Below, piece by piece: positions 33,113 through 46,000 of a stretch of DNA of 64,000 nt (the first letter of the stretch is position 1; each line of letters starts with the position of its first letter). The notes beneath the pieces are model-generated. The model searched no databases, was not told the origin of the DNA, and saw only the letters and a list, made by a program, of their open reading frames with translations. Where the stretch lies: the NCBI GenBank assembly GCA_001599935.1, contig BCIJ01000028.1, positions 39,965 to 103,964 of the forward strand. Reading direction: 5' to 3'. The position numbers and the translations under genes were made by a program. The DNA is from Holtermannia corniformis (taxonomy: Eukaryota; Basidiomycota; Tremellomycetes; Holtermanniales).

Positions 33113-34617
33113 TCATAGCTTACTAGATACAAAGTCGCCCTCCCAGAGCTTCACAAGCCTACGTAGATATCAGCACGGTCATCGAGCACACGACAGACCA
33201 ACGCACATCTTGCCTTCATTCTTGCCATCAAACAGATCCTGCAGAGCGCCAACGCAGTGCTCAACCCCAGGACCCGCAATCGTATACTCGTACGCGAGCT
33301 TGCCCTTGACCTTGAGATCAGCTAGGTAGGCGACCGCTTCCGGCTTGCGCGCGAGGTAGTCGAGGTAGATGAACCCCTGGAGCGTCGCCTTTTGGGAGAT
33401 CAGGTTCGTGTAGGCCTTGAGTCCGTAGGGTTCTTTGGCGCTGTAAAGGTTGATGTGTGAGCGATATGCTTGACCTCTGTACCAGACTAACTTGTAGTCG
33501 GCAATCGCCCCACACAGAGCTATGCGCGCATGCGGGTTCAATTGGCGCAAAGCCATGTCAAGGATCTGGCCGCCAACTATGCTCAGTCAGGACACGGCTG
33601 AGCAGTATGCCACGCACCATTATCGAAGAAGACGTCAATCAGACCAATAGCTTTAAAGTCCTTCTTGAAACTCGGGTCCTTGTAGTTGAGAACAGTATGG
33701 CAACCCAGCTTGCGCAGCTTGTCACACTTGGCAGCTGAGCCGGCGATGGCAACCACTTGGCACTTTGGGTGTGCAAGAGCAATCTGCGTTGCAACCTGTG
33801 TAGTACATTAGTCGCTCGTCTGCTGAGGGGTCGGACGCACGAGACCGACAGAGCCGGCCGCACCGCTGATCAGCACTTTATCGCCATCTCGAAGTCGAGC
33901 AACGTCGAACAATCCCTGCTCTATTCAGCCCATCTCTCGTATCGTTATGACAGCCTCACAAAGTATGCGGTCGGGCCTGGTGAATCGTCAGCTGAGAATT
34001 GGCGAGCTCCGCCCCGCCGTGCTTGCCTGATGAACCAAACAGTCCGAGGTGATCATGAGCCTGCCCGCCCTGTGGCACTCTGCAGCGAGTCAGCACGAGC
34101 TCGGACCACATCAGCACGACTCACGTCAAGGTCTCCAGCTTCTCGGCGGGCCCTTGCCACCATTCTTGCCAACCGAGCAGGCCGGTCACCTGAGCCAGTC
34201 AGTGTGACTCGTACGCCGGTGAAAACCTTACCAGTGTTCCAGCAGGTAGCTTCTGTGCTCGCGAGCTTGCCACATACCCAATGGCCGCTGCCCGCATGAC
34301 AGCGCCAATCTTGACAGGCGGCAGATACCCTAAGACCTCGCTCAGTCGCGTCCGTGCTGCAAATGCACTAATTGCACACCTCGCACATCGTTGATCCATC
34401 CTCGCATGGTTGGGTCCTACTCCGCATCAATCACTGCAGCCGATGTGATCTCACAGCATCACTGACCACGCTGACATATTCTACACGGACTCGGACCTCG
34501 CCCTCTTGCAACGGTCGCAACCGTACGGTGTCCACCTTGAACGTGTCATTCTGTATGGGTCCTGCCGCTGGTCTCTTGGCAAGAACCACACGCCTGTTCT
34601 GTGCTGGCTGCGACATG
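33113..34617 (-). CDS. MDR-family NADP-dependent alkenal/prostaglandin-reductase-like oxidoreductase
   Basis: This is a zinc-free medium-chain reductase related to 2-alkenal (leukotriene B4/prostaglandin) reductases, which reduce the double bond of reactive enals. The start is MSQPAQNRRVVLAKRPAAGP. The N-terminal fold includes VRLRPLQEGEVRVRVEYVSV and a DPTMRGWI-type segment, then YLPPVKIGAVMRAAAIGYV. The nucleotide-binding motif reads VLISGAAGSVGLVATQIALA with AIAGSAAKCDKLRKLGCHTV. The substrate part has DVFFDNVGGQILDMALRQLN and RIALCGAIADY. About seven introns are needed. If the last intron (about 33133-33180) is not removed the protein stops at GLSCAR; splicing gives GKMLVKLWEGDFVSSKL, the better family end. 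Substrate is unknown. Confidence 0.85.
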
Positions 34618-35017
34618 ATCAGACGAAGCACTGGTCGCTTTGCAGGAGCGCATGAGTGGACGACCGGTTATTGACGCACGGCTATACAGGAACCGGCGTT
34701 GGCCGGTGTGGCACACAGAATTATGCAACTGCATCCCCTCGTCTCCAGCTAGCTGATCTGATCACCGCCATTGACACTCAGACCTCTGCACGCTGCGAAG
34801 CAGACTTCTTCATGGTTGCAGACTCATCCGGACTTGGGCTGCCAGGGTCAGCGAAAGGGAAAACAACTCCGAGATGAGCTACCCAGCCTCCATCGAGTAG
34901 CGCAAGCTATCGTGGGCGATTGCAACTCGGCTGATGGAGCTACCTGTCGCTTCCATAGCTTGGGCCACGTCTGCAGTGGCCCGACTGTGGTTATCGTCAG
35001 CAAGTGTGACAGGTTGG
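34618..35017. other. intergenic region between transporter and reductase
   Basis: About 400 bp hold the reductase promoter and the transporter 3' flank. No gene or clear site was recognised. Confidence 0.45.
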
Positions 35018-37833
35018 TCACATCGCGCACCGATCGCCTCTTGCAGCTGCCAAGTAGAGCTCGGGCTCGGTCGCTTTCAACCGGCTGACAGCCTCGGAGC
35101 TTTTCCAGACAAATACAGATGCCGAGCTGAAGACTGCACGTGGTCAACCGATGGGACAATGTAGTCGTTCAGTCAACGCACGAAGATCAATCTCTTCCAG
35201 TGGTATGTTGGCGACTTCGGGCTGATTGCACCACGGTCAGCCGAGTTGACGTAAGGTGATGCCTGGCTCACGTAGAAAGCCCATACGATCGGTATGCAGA
35301 TCACTGTCATTGTGCCGAACAAGAAGAACGTATTGTAAGAGATGGCGCTCTGACACGATGTCAATGCGCGAACCTCTGGGTCTTGCGCAAAGAAAGCAAC
35401 TTACCAGTAAGAAAGGAGTGATTTCAGTCTGCCACGTATGATCAGTCGTGACGTGTCTCTTGCTAGATGACTGACCACTACAGCATTCCCTGAGAAGTGA
35501 GCGGTGGACTGAGCTAGAACGCACCGAGGCTCACCAATCGACCAGCCAGCCACGGAGAACGCTGATCCCTTCATACGGATCACCGTGGGGAAGATCTCGG
35601 TTGGATACAGCCTGAGCACAGGTCAGTCGCCACGGCAGCACGAACTCTTAAGACTAACCAAGGCACGGTGAGCCATGTAGCCCCGAAGGAGGCAGTGTAG
35701 CAGAAGACCGAGGTAGCGACCACTGCACCCCACTGACGCGACCGGTGACCTGCCTGAGCTGCACGGGTCGAGAGCACCATTCCCGCAGTATCTCGAGCGT
35801 GTGACTCGGCAGAGTAGTACAGCGCATACTTTGCAGACACGCCCATGAGGAAGAGAAAGACACTCATCACGATCGCGCCGGAGATGAGGGTGAAGCGTCG
35901 GCCAAGACGATCAAGCGTGAAGACGGCAAAGATGGTTGACAACCTGCAGTTCTATGAGCCTCCGGGCCGGCACGGAACAACGGCACTACTGACATGTAAG
36001 TGACGTTATTAATGCCTGACAGTAGCTGTGCAAATTGCTCGTTGAAGCCCGCCTGTTGGAAAACTGCGCTTTTCAGCACATGGCGATCCGGTGCCGTCGA
36101 CTCACCGACAGGGGCATAGACTGTAACGACTCCGATACCCACGATCTCTTGCATGAGTTGCAGGCTGACGGTGATCAGCCTGTTTCCAAAGACAGGCAAG
36201 CAACTCACCCGACGGCGAGCCAAACGCGACGGCGCGTTTGGAACGCATCTGATCGGAACAGCATGCTCCAGTAACCAGTGTTTCGGACCGTGTTTCGCTC
36301 TGCCTCTGTTCGTACGAGTTCAGCCATGTCTTGCAGCCTCTGATTCCATACTCACGGACGACCTGTCAATGTGTCAGTCCTCTTCGGTTGCTGATGCGAC
36401 CCGAACGCACCTCTTCGATCACCAACAGCTCAGCAGCTACAGCCGCGCATGCCTCGTTGTCGTCAGTCGTCCTCAGTGCGGCAAGGACAGTCCTGGCCTC
36501 GTCACGACGCCCGACTTTGACTAGCCATCTGTGTAGACAAGTGGTCAACCGAGTCCCGTAATCATAGAGGACACCGCACCTCGGAGACTCTGGGAAGAAC
36601 TGGATCGCGTCAGAGCAAGACTGATTCGATAACGGATACGAACCGGTACCAAGCCAGCCAGAATGATGAGGAACACAAGCTGTATGGCCAAAGGAAGTCG
36701 CCAGCGCACGACTTGGTTACCGCTCACGAGGCCATATTCGATCCTAGGATCATACATTAGCTTTCGGTTCAAGCAATACAGACGACCCACCAGTATGCAA
36801 GCGCCAATCCAGCAATGTTGAGGAAGAACTGAGTACGTCAGTGTCTGTGACAAGGAAGCCATGTACCTCGATCGCGAGGACCGCACCGCGGCCATCGTGG
36901 GCAGAGACCTCGGCGCTCCACACCTATCGCAGCGATCAGTCTTGTACATTCTATCACGTCTCCGAGCTTACGGGGATGATGGCGTTTAGGTGGCTTGGCG
37001 GCGTCAGCTGGATCTCGTGTACCTCTTCCTGTAACGTACCCGCAGCCGAAGCCAGTGATGATCCTGCATCAATGTCAGTACAAGCGTCATCGACGGGATC
37101 AGACGCACCTCGCGAGACACATCCAGATGTAACTCTGAGCACTGGCTTGCAGCACAGCACCCACAAAGGCACAGATGCAGCCGACAAGAACGGCTCTCAA
37201 GCGACCGGCACGATCAGCGAGCGGAGCGGCGACGAGACAGCCAACAAATGTTCCAAGGTAGTACTAGTGACTGTTCAGCGGTTGAGCCCAACCGTTGGTG
37301 TCTACATACAATCCTACGATCATCAGCTGAATCGTCGAGCTCGGGACGGTATACTTACGAGACCACACCGCCAATCGCAGCCGCGTCGGCCGAAGTCTGG
37401 GGTCTACTGCCGATGCCCATGGTGTTCAAGAAATCCGGCGTGATAGTGACGCCACTCATGACACCCTGATCAAAGCCAAAGTAGGCGATCTGCAGTGGTC
37501 TCAGCAGGTGTTCGTAGCCGATGCAGAACTCACGGCTAGACCGCCAAACCCATTGATGGCCCACATCATGGATTTGCCCCGCGCTGGGATCATGCGCTTC
37601 GGGTTGAATGAGCCTGGTAGACATTTCAACCACGGAGGCTCGGCTTCAGTAGCCAGCGGTGAAGTGGTGCCAGGCGGATGGCTAAGGTGTTTCTGGATGG
37701 AGCTGAATTCGCTTTGAAGAGTCCCGTCGCTGCCTTTGCGCGGGTAGGCTAAAGTGTTCAACAGCTCGGTGTTGCTCGCCGCCGCTTGCTCGGGATTCGG
37801 CGCTGCTGATAACGCACAGCCCAGTCTCGCCAT
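35018..37833 (-). CDS. MFS sugar transporter
   Basis: This is a twelve-helix sugar porter of the major facilitator superfamily. The polar N-terminus (MARLGCALSAAPNPEQAAAS) precedes helix 1 with IAYFGFDQGVMSGVTITPDF. Helix 2-3 shows YYLGTFVGCLVAAPLADRAG, then ARGASDPV-type linker exons. The middle loop has the FPESPRWLVKVGRRDEARTV motif across an intron. The second half has TLDRLGRRFTLISGAIVMSV (the RxGRR loop), then ASFGATWLTVPWLYPTEIFP, RMKGSAFSVAGWSIG, SYNTFFLFGTMTVICIPIVW and an end EVANIPLEEIDL-LFSSASVFVW. At least twelve short introns are present. The substrate cannot be told. It sits between a reductase and two membrane-protein genes, all on the same strand. Confidence 0.88.
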
Positions 37834-37899
37834 TGCTGCGCTGGGAACCGGATGGCAACTCAGTCATCGTCTCGATCAAGCGCATCGCCTAGATGTAGG

Positions 37900-39737
37900 T
37901 CAGATTGCAATCGCGGCGGGCTGGGATCGTCGTCGCAAGACTGTCCAGGATCTGACAATCAACCAACATATCCACCCAGTCGTGGAACGCCAGAGAACAG
38001 TTTGGAAGACGTCGTATAGGCGCCTGCCATTTTTATAACGCGGTGGCAGGAGTGCGAGTGGAGCAGCTGGCAGGCTCAAGAGGTTGAACGGGACGACGAG
38101 ACGCGGCGGGGGACGTCGGATCGCGATAGCCGAGTGCGCTTGGCCGTTTTCTAACGCTCCATAGCGCAGGTCTGCCCGTCTCTCCATGTCAGTCTGTTGC
38201 CATCCAGCGCCGGTACCGACGATTTCGCGGAGCACCGTACGGCGGGCATGGATGGCAATGTCGCGACCGAATGTTATTGTCCAATAATCTTCCGAGAGGT
38301 CTGTCGGTGACGGCGTCTGATGTAGAGCTCTCGCAAGCGACAAGGTAACACAGAACACCAACAGAAGCAACAGCGTAGCTGCAAGAGCGACCCGCGCTTG
38401 ATAAGGTGCCACGCCGTCTTCAGGAGTGATCAGCCCGATATCGCTAGGTTGATCTGGAAGCTCGATGAACCCGCGGTAAATGTCGCCATTGAGTGAGTAG
38501 CTTAGGAGTGCAAACACTGCTAGTGTCAAGGGGGCGACAAGAACGGCGGCGCGCAGACTCCGTTTGATGACTTGCTGTAGGATGATGGCGAGCGGCAGTA
38601 GGTCTGAATCCGGTGTGACGGCGAGAAGCGGTAGCGAAGGGTTTAAAGGCAGGATCAAGGTGATCACTAGTGGCGGTATCGATGCGCACAGAAGCGAGTA
38701 AGTCGTTCCTCCGGGTATCCATGTGCCGGGGAGACAGGCCGAGGTCGCGGCGAGCCACACGGGAAACGAGATAAAGGTCAGCAGTGGCTGTCGGGGGCTT
38801 GAAAGAGCCTGCAGGTGATCAGCGCTCCTATGATGGACTAGATGGGCCTCACCTGGGACAGACTACCAGCGCTGAGCGTTAACCAGGCGACAGTGCGGAT
38901 AGTCCATGATGCGCCTTCCTCGTCCAGCCCGCCTAGTCCAAGCTCACGGCTAGGACTCAGCGCCAGACTGATAGTCAAAGCGATCCAGGCTACGTGCGAG
39001 GTAAAAGCAAGCATGTGCGCGATCCTTCAGCTGCATTAGTACCTTTGCTGCAGAGGTCACGGCACTCACCACGGCACATTCGCATCATCAAGAGCGACAG
39101 CTATCTTGCGCCAGGCAGTGCTCGAGCCCGTATCCGTAGGACACGGGACTCCTGTTTGCCAAGCATCATGGATAGCGTTCTTTATCCGTGGTGATGCCAG
39201 CAGCTGAGCGGACGACGTGCTGGCGCTAGGCAAGGCTGCTACAAGACTCATGACTGTGTGGCTTAGCGTTGGTCGAGCACCAAAGCATGGCTTACAGCTT
39301 TGGGAGTCTCTTGTATTCCCGACCGGCCAGCGGCGCCAGAGCATCTCATTCACCTCGTCGTTGCTCACACCCGTCGACCCGTCTCCGCCAAGAGCTCCAT
39401 CGACCAGAGATAGCAAGCTGCGTTCGGCCCGGCTACGCAGCTCGTTTGCAACACCGCCATGCAACAGCCTGAATGCGAAAGCGTAGATTGCAAGACGGTT
39501 GGGTCCTTTCGGTTGATCGATCTGTCGTAGCTCGTCGGGCGATCCAAGAGTGTCGAGCAAGCGGCTCGCTGCGGTTTCCAGCTCGACATCACCCTCCTCT
39601 AGTCCTGCACTCGGCAGTATAACCTCTGTTTCCGACATTGTGAGCTTGGATGCACCACTCGACTGGAGCAGCGGGGAGATTGCGCGGGGAAGACTTCGCC
39701 GTGGGAAAGCGCGCTGACCATATGTACCATACCGCAT
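37900..39737 (-). CDS. hypothetical multi-pass membrane protein
   Basis: I do not recognise a family. The first exon (MRYGTYGQRAF... or the downstream MSETEVILPS at 39638) is soluble and acidic, with RLAIYAFAFRLLHGG. After introns near 39060 and 38810, hydrophobic helices follow: HVAWIALTISLALS, SFPVWLAATSACL, TTYSLLCASIPPLVITLILP, AAVLVAPLTLAVFALLSYSL and VALAATLLLLLVFCVTLSLA. The C-terminal part (DYWTITFGRDIAIHARRTVL, LRYGALENGQAH) is cytosolic-like and ends with another hydrophobic stretch. Stop is at 37900. Only 66 bp separate it from the sugar transporter start. The gene may be lineage-restricted. The choice between the two start codons is open. Confidence 0.6.
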
Positions 39738-39792
39738 CCTAAAGCTACACTACAGATGCCAATCCCAATCAATGTCCGTCATCTAGAACCGC

Positions 39793-41900
39793 TCAGGTAT
39801 CCCTCAAGGGCCGTAACGACTCGCTGTCCCAGTCCATCTCCTCATACCGCGGTGGGAGTTCGAGCACGCGCGCGTCCGTGACGGGGCCCGGTGGTCGTAG
39901 TCTGCCAGCATCACGATGCACGACGTAGCGCGTCTCTGCTTCGTCTGTGCGTCGCCGTCGCGGTATCGAGGGCCCGGGGGTACCGAGGAATGCCAGGGTG
40001 TCGCGCTTCAGTTCCGGCCCGTCTTCGTGTTCGCGCTGGTCCTGGTCTGGACCCGTTGGTTCCGGGTTGTGCAGTACAAGAGGCCCCCGGGGTAGTGGCG
40101 GCTGTGCCTCGTTTTCTCTCAACGGCGTCAGAGTGCGCGCAGGCGCAAGCTCTGTCGCGGCCCAATCGGTTTCGTCTCGCCACGGGGCGTTGGCGCGCGG
40201 ACTGACAGGTGAGCGCGTGTCATCAGACGACAGTGTCGTCTCCCTGCTCGGGCCACCTGCACGAGCGACAAACGGCCGCTTTGCGTCCAATGGGTCCTGG
40301 AACGGGTTCTGCCCGTGCGCAACGATTGGCGACGGTGCAGTCGACGAAGTGGCCGTCGCGAGACCATAGCGTCCGTTTGGGTCGAGCGCCGTCTGGTCCG
40401 TTGGGCTCGCCAAGCCCGTCGACGAGTGCGAGCGGACGGGCTGAAGCGGCCCGAGGATATCGAGCGGGGTCCCTTGGGCATCGTATCGTACCGGCTGCTT
40501 GCCCTTTGCAGGCCTGCCGAGGGCGCGTCCGATAAACGACTGAGATTTCCCCGACTTGGCCCCGTCCTCGCCTGGCATGTATTTCCCACCGGCACTGGCG
40601 CCTGCTCTCGCGGCTTTGCGGCGATTCCGGATCCGGACAATGCAAAAGCACAAGGCGACGGCGAGTAAGGTTGCGAGCACGGAGAAGACGGAGGCAAGGG
40701 TGATGGCGACGGTCGAGACGGCTTGATTGCCGCTCGAGTGCGGAATCTCGCGCCCGTCTGTACCCGTCTGGACTGGCCCGTCGGTCGTCGTGAGCGTGAC
40801 CGACGGCACGGTGGTGGATTCGCCCGAGTTGCCGCCGGTGAAGAAACAGTCAAAGGCGCCCTGACCGACCGTCATGAGGCTCGACGAGCCGCCGCTCGCC
40901 CAGTCTTGGTTGGCGCCGATGCCCATGACGAGCACAAAGCGCGTGCCCTTTGTCATGGCGACTGTAAAGTTGAGCGACGTGATCCCCTGCGAGGTGTGGG
41001 TTGTCGGGGTGTCGGAGAGGGAAGAGGCCGGGAGGGAGAGAGCGAGTTTGGATCGGTTAGAGTACGTGATGGGGACTGAGAACGAGTTGCCGAGTGGGAT
41101 GATCCCAAACAGGGTCGGTGGGTACGTCGTGTTGCCGCCTTTCTTGGTACTGCTCGATGCATCGAGCGTTTGGTACTCTCGGTCTGTTGGGTCGCCACTG
41201 TCGACCGACTGCCGGCGTGCCAAGGCGCCAGTAACGTTGGATTCGAGCGAAGAAGGCCACGAGAGGGTAATGTTGGAGCACTGGGGTGGGAACTGGGGGT
41301 TTGAAGACGACGCGTTGAAAGAAAACGCATAGCGATCGAGGATCTCTTGGTCGGTCAAGAAGCACGACGTGTCTTCAGGCGTCGAGCTCGACGGGCCAAC
41401 GGCTGCGAGGGGACGGTCAGCGTCTGGCTAGGATCCGACAAGAGACCGACTCATGACGTCGGTCGTGCCAGCTGACAAGATGCCCGACTTTCCCCACATT
41501 GTGAGCAGCAACTGCAGTCCGGCCGGCTGGCGGATCGTGAGGTTGTAAGAGTTTGTGCCGGCCGGGATGGATTCGATCCAGTCATTGTAACCGTGTTCGG
41601 CGAATGTCGTCTACACCGGCGTCAGTGTGAACCGAGGGAGTGGGACGCACGGGGGTGAGCAAGAGCTGGTACGGTCCCTCGTCTCCCGACCACCGGACGA
41701 TTGACGTCCCACACTGCCGTGGCCTGTCTGGGTCAGTAGCTGATCGCGATGGTCCGCACGGCACTGGTCACGCACGTCGTAATGTTGACCCCTAGGACGA
41801 CGGCGCCCGCTTGAGCGGCCATGGTGATTCCGACCACGAGCGCGAGGAGGTGAACGCGTTCGAGCCGGCGTCGTCGTCGTCGACGGTGGGGTCGAGCCAT
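39793..41900 (-). CDS. secreted/surface single-pass membrane protein, basidiomycete type
   Basis: The first exon encodes an Arg-rich start (MARPHRRRRRRR) and a hydrophobic signal-anchor LLALVVGITMAAQAGAVVLG. The ectodomain follows over three introns: PRQCGTSIVRWSGDEGPYQL, WIESIPAGTNSYNLTIRQPA, TMWGKSGILSAGTTDVM, SCFLTDQEI and many N-glycosylation sites (NASS, NITL, NVTG, NTTY, NRSK, NFTV). A transmembrane helix lies near VAITLASVFSVLATLLAVAL followed by RIRNRRKAARAG. The long cytosolic tail is Ser/Pro/Arg-rich and ends LPPRYEEMDWDSESLRPLRD, with a PPRY motif that could bind WW domains. The domain plan (signal, QCGxxxxxWSGGxxPY domain, TM, disordered tail) is common in basidiomycete surface proteins of unknown role. 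Confidence 0.72.
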
Positions 41901-43012
41901 GGCTTGATCGCCTGGTAGCGTTTGGCAGTGTGCGGGTTGAGTAGCGCGGTCCGTGCGTACTGTCGCCACGATGCCACGGTGTCCTTTGGTTCAATCTCGG
42001 TCTCTGTGCTGGCGTGCGCGTGCTTTACTCTGGTGCGCCAGTGTCTAGCATTGTGCGATGAGTGCTATCCACTACGGTGCGAGACCAGCGCCCAACGACA
42101 TCTCATTCCGGCAATCGCACACGGCGACGCTTGCCCGCCGGTCTCATCGTCACCGTCGTGCGATCACTCGAGCATGGAGCGATGGAGCGAGCGCGCTGAG
42201 CGTGGTAGAGCCATGCACGCAGCCCACGCCAAAGGGATGATGCAGCCCTGTGCGAGTGCGAGTGCGAGTGCGATGCTTGCTGTGGCTGTCGACGGTCCAG
42301 CCGGGCCGACTGCTGGCTGCATACGATGCAACAGCAGCTGACTGCTCGTACAAGCAAGCGTTGAGCGCTTGGCATGGCTTGCCCTGCGCCCGAGCAGCGC
42401 CAAGAGCGAGCTGGGCGCACGACGGGGGCGACCACTCGAGCACTTGTGATTGGCACGGACAGTGGTGATGACAGCGATGCATGCGACCTCTACACTGTCC
42501 ACGGCTGTTGCTGCTCGCTACGTGCTGACGGGTGCTGTGGTGCTCGCTGCCCACCTGGTCTCTGCTGCCGACTGCTCGGCACGCTCTCCCGGCCGCTGTT
42601 CCGCTCGGCGTTTTCTCGAGCCCTCGTCATCGGTCACCCCGTCAGCGCCGTCGCCGTCGCCGTCGCCGTTCAGCACGCACAGCTCCGTCGTCGATTGCCA
42701 TCACCGGTACCGAGCCCAGTGCGAGTCTACACTCGAGACTGGCGCTAGACTGAGGCCGAGTGCTCGACGCCGAGTCGCCAATCACCGCAGCGCCGAACCC
42801 CGGATTCTTGCATCCGTAAGCTGGGAACGATCCCCGCCGCAACCGTCGTCAAGCAACGACAACAGCCAGCTTGAGCGCAACAAGCACCAACANCCTCGAN
42901 TGTAGCTTGCAGACGACTGCATCATCTTGCCACTCCCGCGCGGTAGCTTGGTAACCGCACTTGAAAACGTCCCAGTCGCCAGCCATCACTCGCGTCCCCA
43001 ACCACCACCACC
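41901..43012. other. 1.1-kb divergent intergenic region
   Basis: The region lies between the surface-protein gene and the Hal4-like kinase. It contains a GTGCGA-type microsatellite near 42248-42276, a short GCCGTC repeat near 42648-42668, and two ambiguous bases (42893 and 42900). No gene was recognised. Confidence 0.5.
42248..42276. repeat. 6-bp microsatellite (TGCGAG)n
   Basis: About four copies of TGCGAG occur in a row. A related 6/12-bp repeat (GCGAAT/GCGAGT) encodes the Ser-His run in the Gag-like gene at 56236-56290. Confidence 0.6.
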
Positions 43013-46000
43013 ATGCTGTCCTCGGCCCCCGCCGTCCCGCTCTCGTCCATCTCGTTCACTTCCGATCGCAGGCTCAGCCTCGTGACAGCAGGCGGCCGCG
43101 AGATGTTTGCAAACCACGATGCGTTGCCGTCCCCAGAGCACCTCACCCCCCAGTCGTCGGCCCCACCGTCGCGTGAAGGCTCACGGCCGCCCACTCGCAA
43201 CGCATCCGTCGGTTGGGACACCTACGAGCTCGCACACGGGCCGGGTGGGACTCACGGTGACCAAGGTATGGGCGCACCATTGACAAAGGTGGACTCCAGG
43301 GGGGGTGGGATCTGGGGAAAGTACAATGGCGACGGCCCGAGTCCGGTGAGTGCATTCCTTTTTATTTCTGGCGAAAAGGCAGGACAGTGTGAGCGTTGCG
43401 TTGGCAGACACTCGTGCGAGCACTGCACATCAGCATGGACAGATCGCCACGACGTTACTTTCAACCTTGGGTCCAGTCGGACATGCTTGAAGCCTAGGGC
43501 CGATTGCCGGCGTGGAGCGATATCCCAGTGCCGCACCATGACGACTGCATCTCTGGCTCGCACCAACCATAAAGGAGACGCACAGCTCTGGCTGACGTCG
43601 GCCGACCGGGACGATCTCCCGGTCAGCGATCCCGCGTTGCATCGCACCCAGGCGGGATGCGCAGACCAGCAGTGACCCCTCGGCAGTCTGACTCTTGTCC
43701 GCGCAGAGCTCTGTTGACAGTGCGTGCAATCGAACGAGGTAGACTGTCACTCGCTGGCCTAGACTCGACGCTAGCCCGTGCTGGCTCCCTTTCTCCCACT
43801 CGCGGCGGGGTTTCTGAGTTTGCTCGTGTGCTGCTGCTGCCGCCGCCCCCGCGCCAGGGCTAGTGACACGACGCCCACAGTTTTCACTGCCGCACAGGTG
43901 GACAATGCCATGGCCAGACCGGGACCGAGCGAGCGTCCGTCGAGATGGCTCCTGCGCCGTCCGGCTCACGATCGCTTCTTCTCGTTGACGGCACTGGACC
44001 CGTTCACCCAGCGGACAAAGCATCCGGACGTTGTCCTGCTCGAGGATCAAGGTGGAGACGCGCTCGCTCCACCCCCCGTCCGGCCCTCGTTTCGCCAGCG
44101 TACACTCTCCGTCGTCTCTGCTCGCCATCGCCATCGCACTGCACCCGTTCAGCCATCACCCCTTCGCCAGAGCTATGACGCTGACGCTGTTCCCTCCCTC
44201 TCTTCCTCTATCACCACTGCAAACTCTGCCGCTCATCTCTCACCGCCCCGGATCGTCCTCATCACACCGACACAGTCTGCACCAGGGTCCGGCACCGTCT
44301 CACCGCAACACGTCGAACCGCCATCGCAGACCGTCTTCTCCCCTCAACCACACCGCCATCTACCGGCCGCGCTCTCCATCACCCCCGCCACGCCCGTCAA
44401 CGCCGACCCAAAGTCTGCGCTGCCAAGTCCCAAACCCGCACCGTCACGAACAAAGTCGTCACGCACCGCGCCGTCCACCCCGCACTCGAGCCCTCCACCG
44501 ACCCGGCACGTAAAGCACCACGCTGGGCCACTGCACGACCTCAAGCGGTTCTTGAACCACCATATCGGACACCACGACAAGCACGACAAGCTTGCGGTCG
44601 CTCAGGCGCACGCTCACGCCCACGTGTTGGAGACGCCAGGCGCAAGTACGCCTGCGAGCCCGCATGCGGCAGGCTACGCTACGCCGGGCATGCAGCGCCG
44701 CGGCAGTGGCTTCTTTGGTGTCGGTGCGGGTGGTACACCGGGCACGACGACCGGTGGTACGGTCACGCCCCAAGAGGGTCCCACCGTCCCGCATGGGCAG
44801 ACCAACCACCCGCCGCCCCACAAGGACCGAGACCACCACGGTGATCACCCGAGCCATCTGATCGGGTTCATGCGCCACCACCACAAAGACAAGGAAGGTG
44901 AAAAGAGCTCGAGTTCGCTCGCGAGCTTTTTCGGCTCAAACAAGGACAAGAAGCGCGAAAAGGACAAGCACGCGCACGCGCCGACAGACTCGCAACCTGC
45001 CAGTGCGCTGCCCTCGCGCACACCGACTGCGACTCTGCCACCGGCCCCTGGCACCGGGACCTCGACCCCGACGCACGCGCACCCGCCGATCAATTCCGTC
45101 CTGGCCCATCCCGAGCTTCCAGGGCCTGTCGCCGCGCTCGCTCACCCTTCGCTGCAAGAAGCGACGCAAGCCCACCTGTCCAAGAAATACGGCAAGTGGG
45201 GCCGCGTGCTCGGCTCTGGCGCAGGCGGTACCGTCCGTCTGATCAAGGCGAATGCAAAGCAGGGCGGCACGACATACGCCGTCAAAGAGTTTCGCCCGCG
45301 CAAGAATGGCGAGAGCGAAAAGGAGTACCAGAAAAAGGTCACGGCAGAGTTCTGCGTCGGCGTCACGCTCCGCCATGTCAATGTGATTGAAACGGTCGAT
45401 ATCGTGGTCGATCACGGGCACTATTACGAGGTGGGTTGTAATCATGTAGAGATTCGGCTGATGCCCGCGCTAGATTATGGAGTACGCACCGTACGACCTC
45501 TTCTCGGTCGTCATGTCGGGCAAGATGTCGCGCCCTGAAATCTACTGCGTCTTTCGGCAGATTATCGATGGTGTAGACTACCTGCACGGTATGGGGCTCG
45601 CACATCGTGACCTCAAGCTCGACAATTGCGTCATGACGACGGATAATATCGTCAAGCTGATCGACTTTGGCACGGCCACCGTGTTCCATTACCCCGGCAA
45701 GCACCAGATCCCGGCTTCGGGCATTGTCGGTTCCGATCCGTACCTTGCGCCCGAGGTGCTAGCAAAGGACACGTACGACCCGCGCTTGACCGACGTCTGG
45801 TCGGTCGCCATCATCTTCATGTGCATGATCCTCCGCCGCTTCCCATGGAAGCTGCCGGACCCCAAGACGGACATGAGCTACAAGCTCTACTGCAACACGC
45901 ATCCCGAGCTGTGCCGCAAGCCCCCGGTACCGACCCCGGCCCCGTCCATGATCAACGGCCACGCGGGGCATCAAAAGTCTGGTGGCCTCCATGGCCTTTT

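Noticed and set aside
43430..44134. 234-codon minus-strand frame over the Hal4-like first intron
   Set aside because: No motif and overlaps the phase-consistent intron and exon of the kinase.
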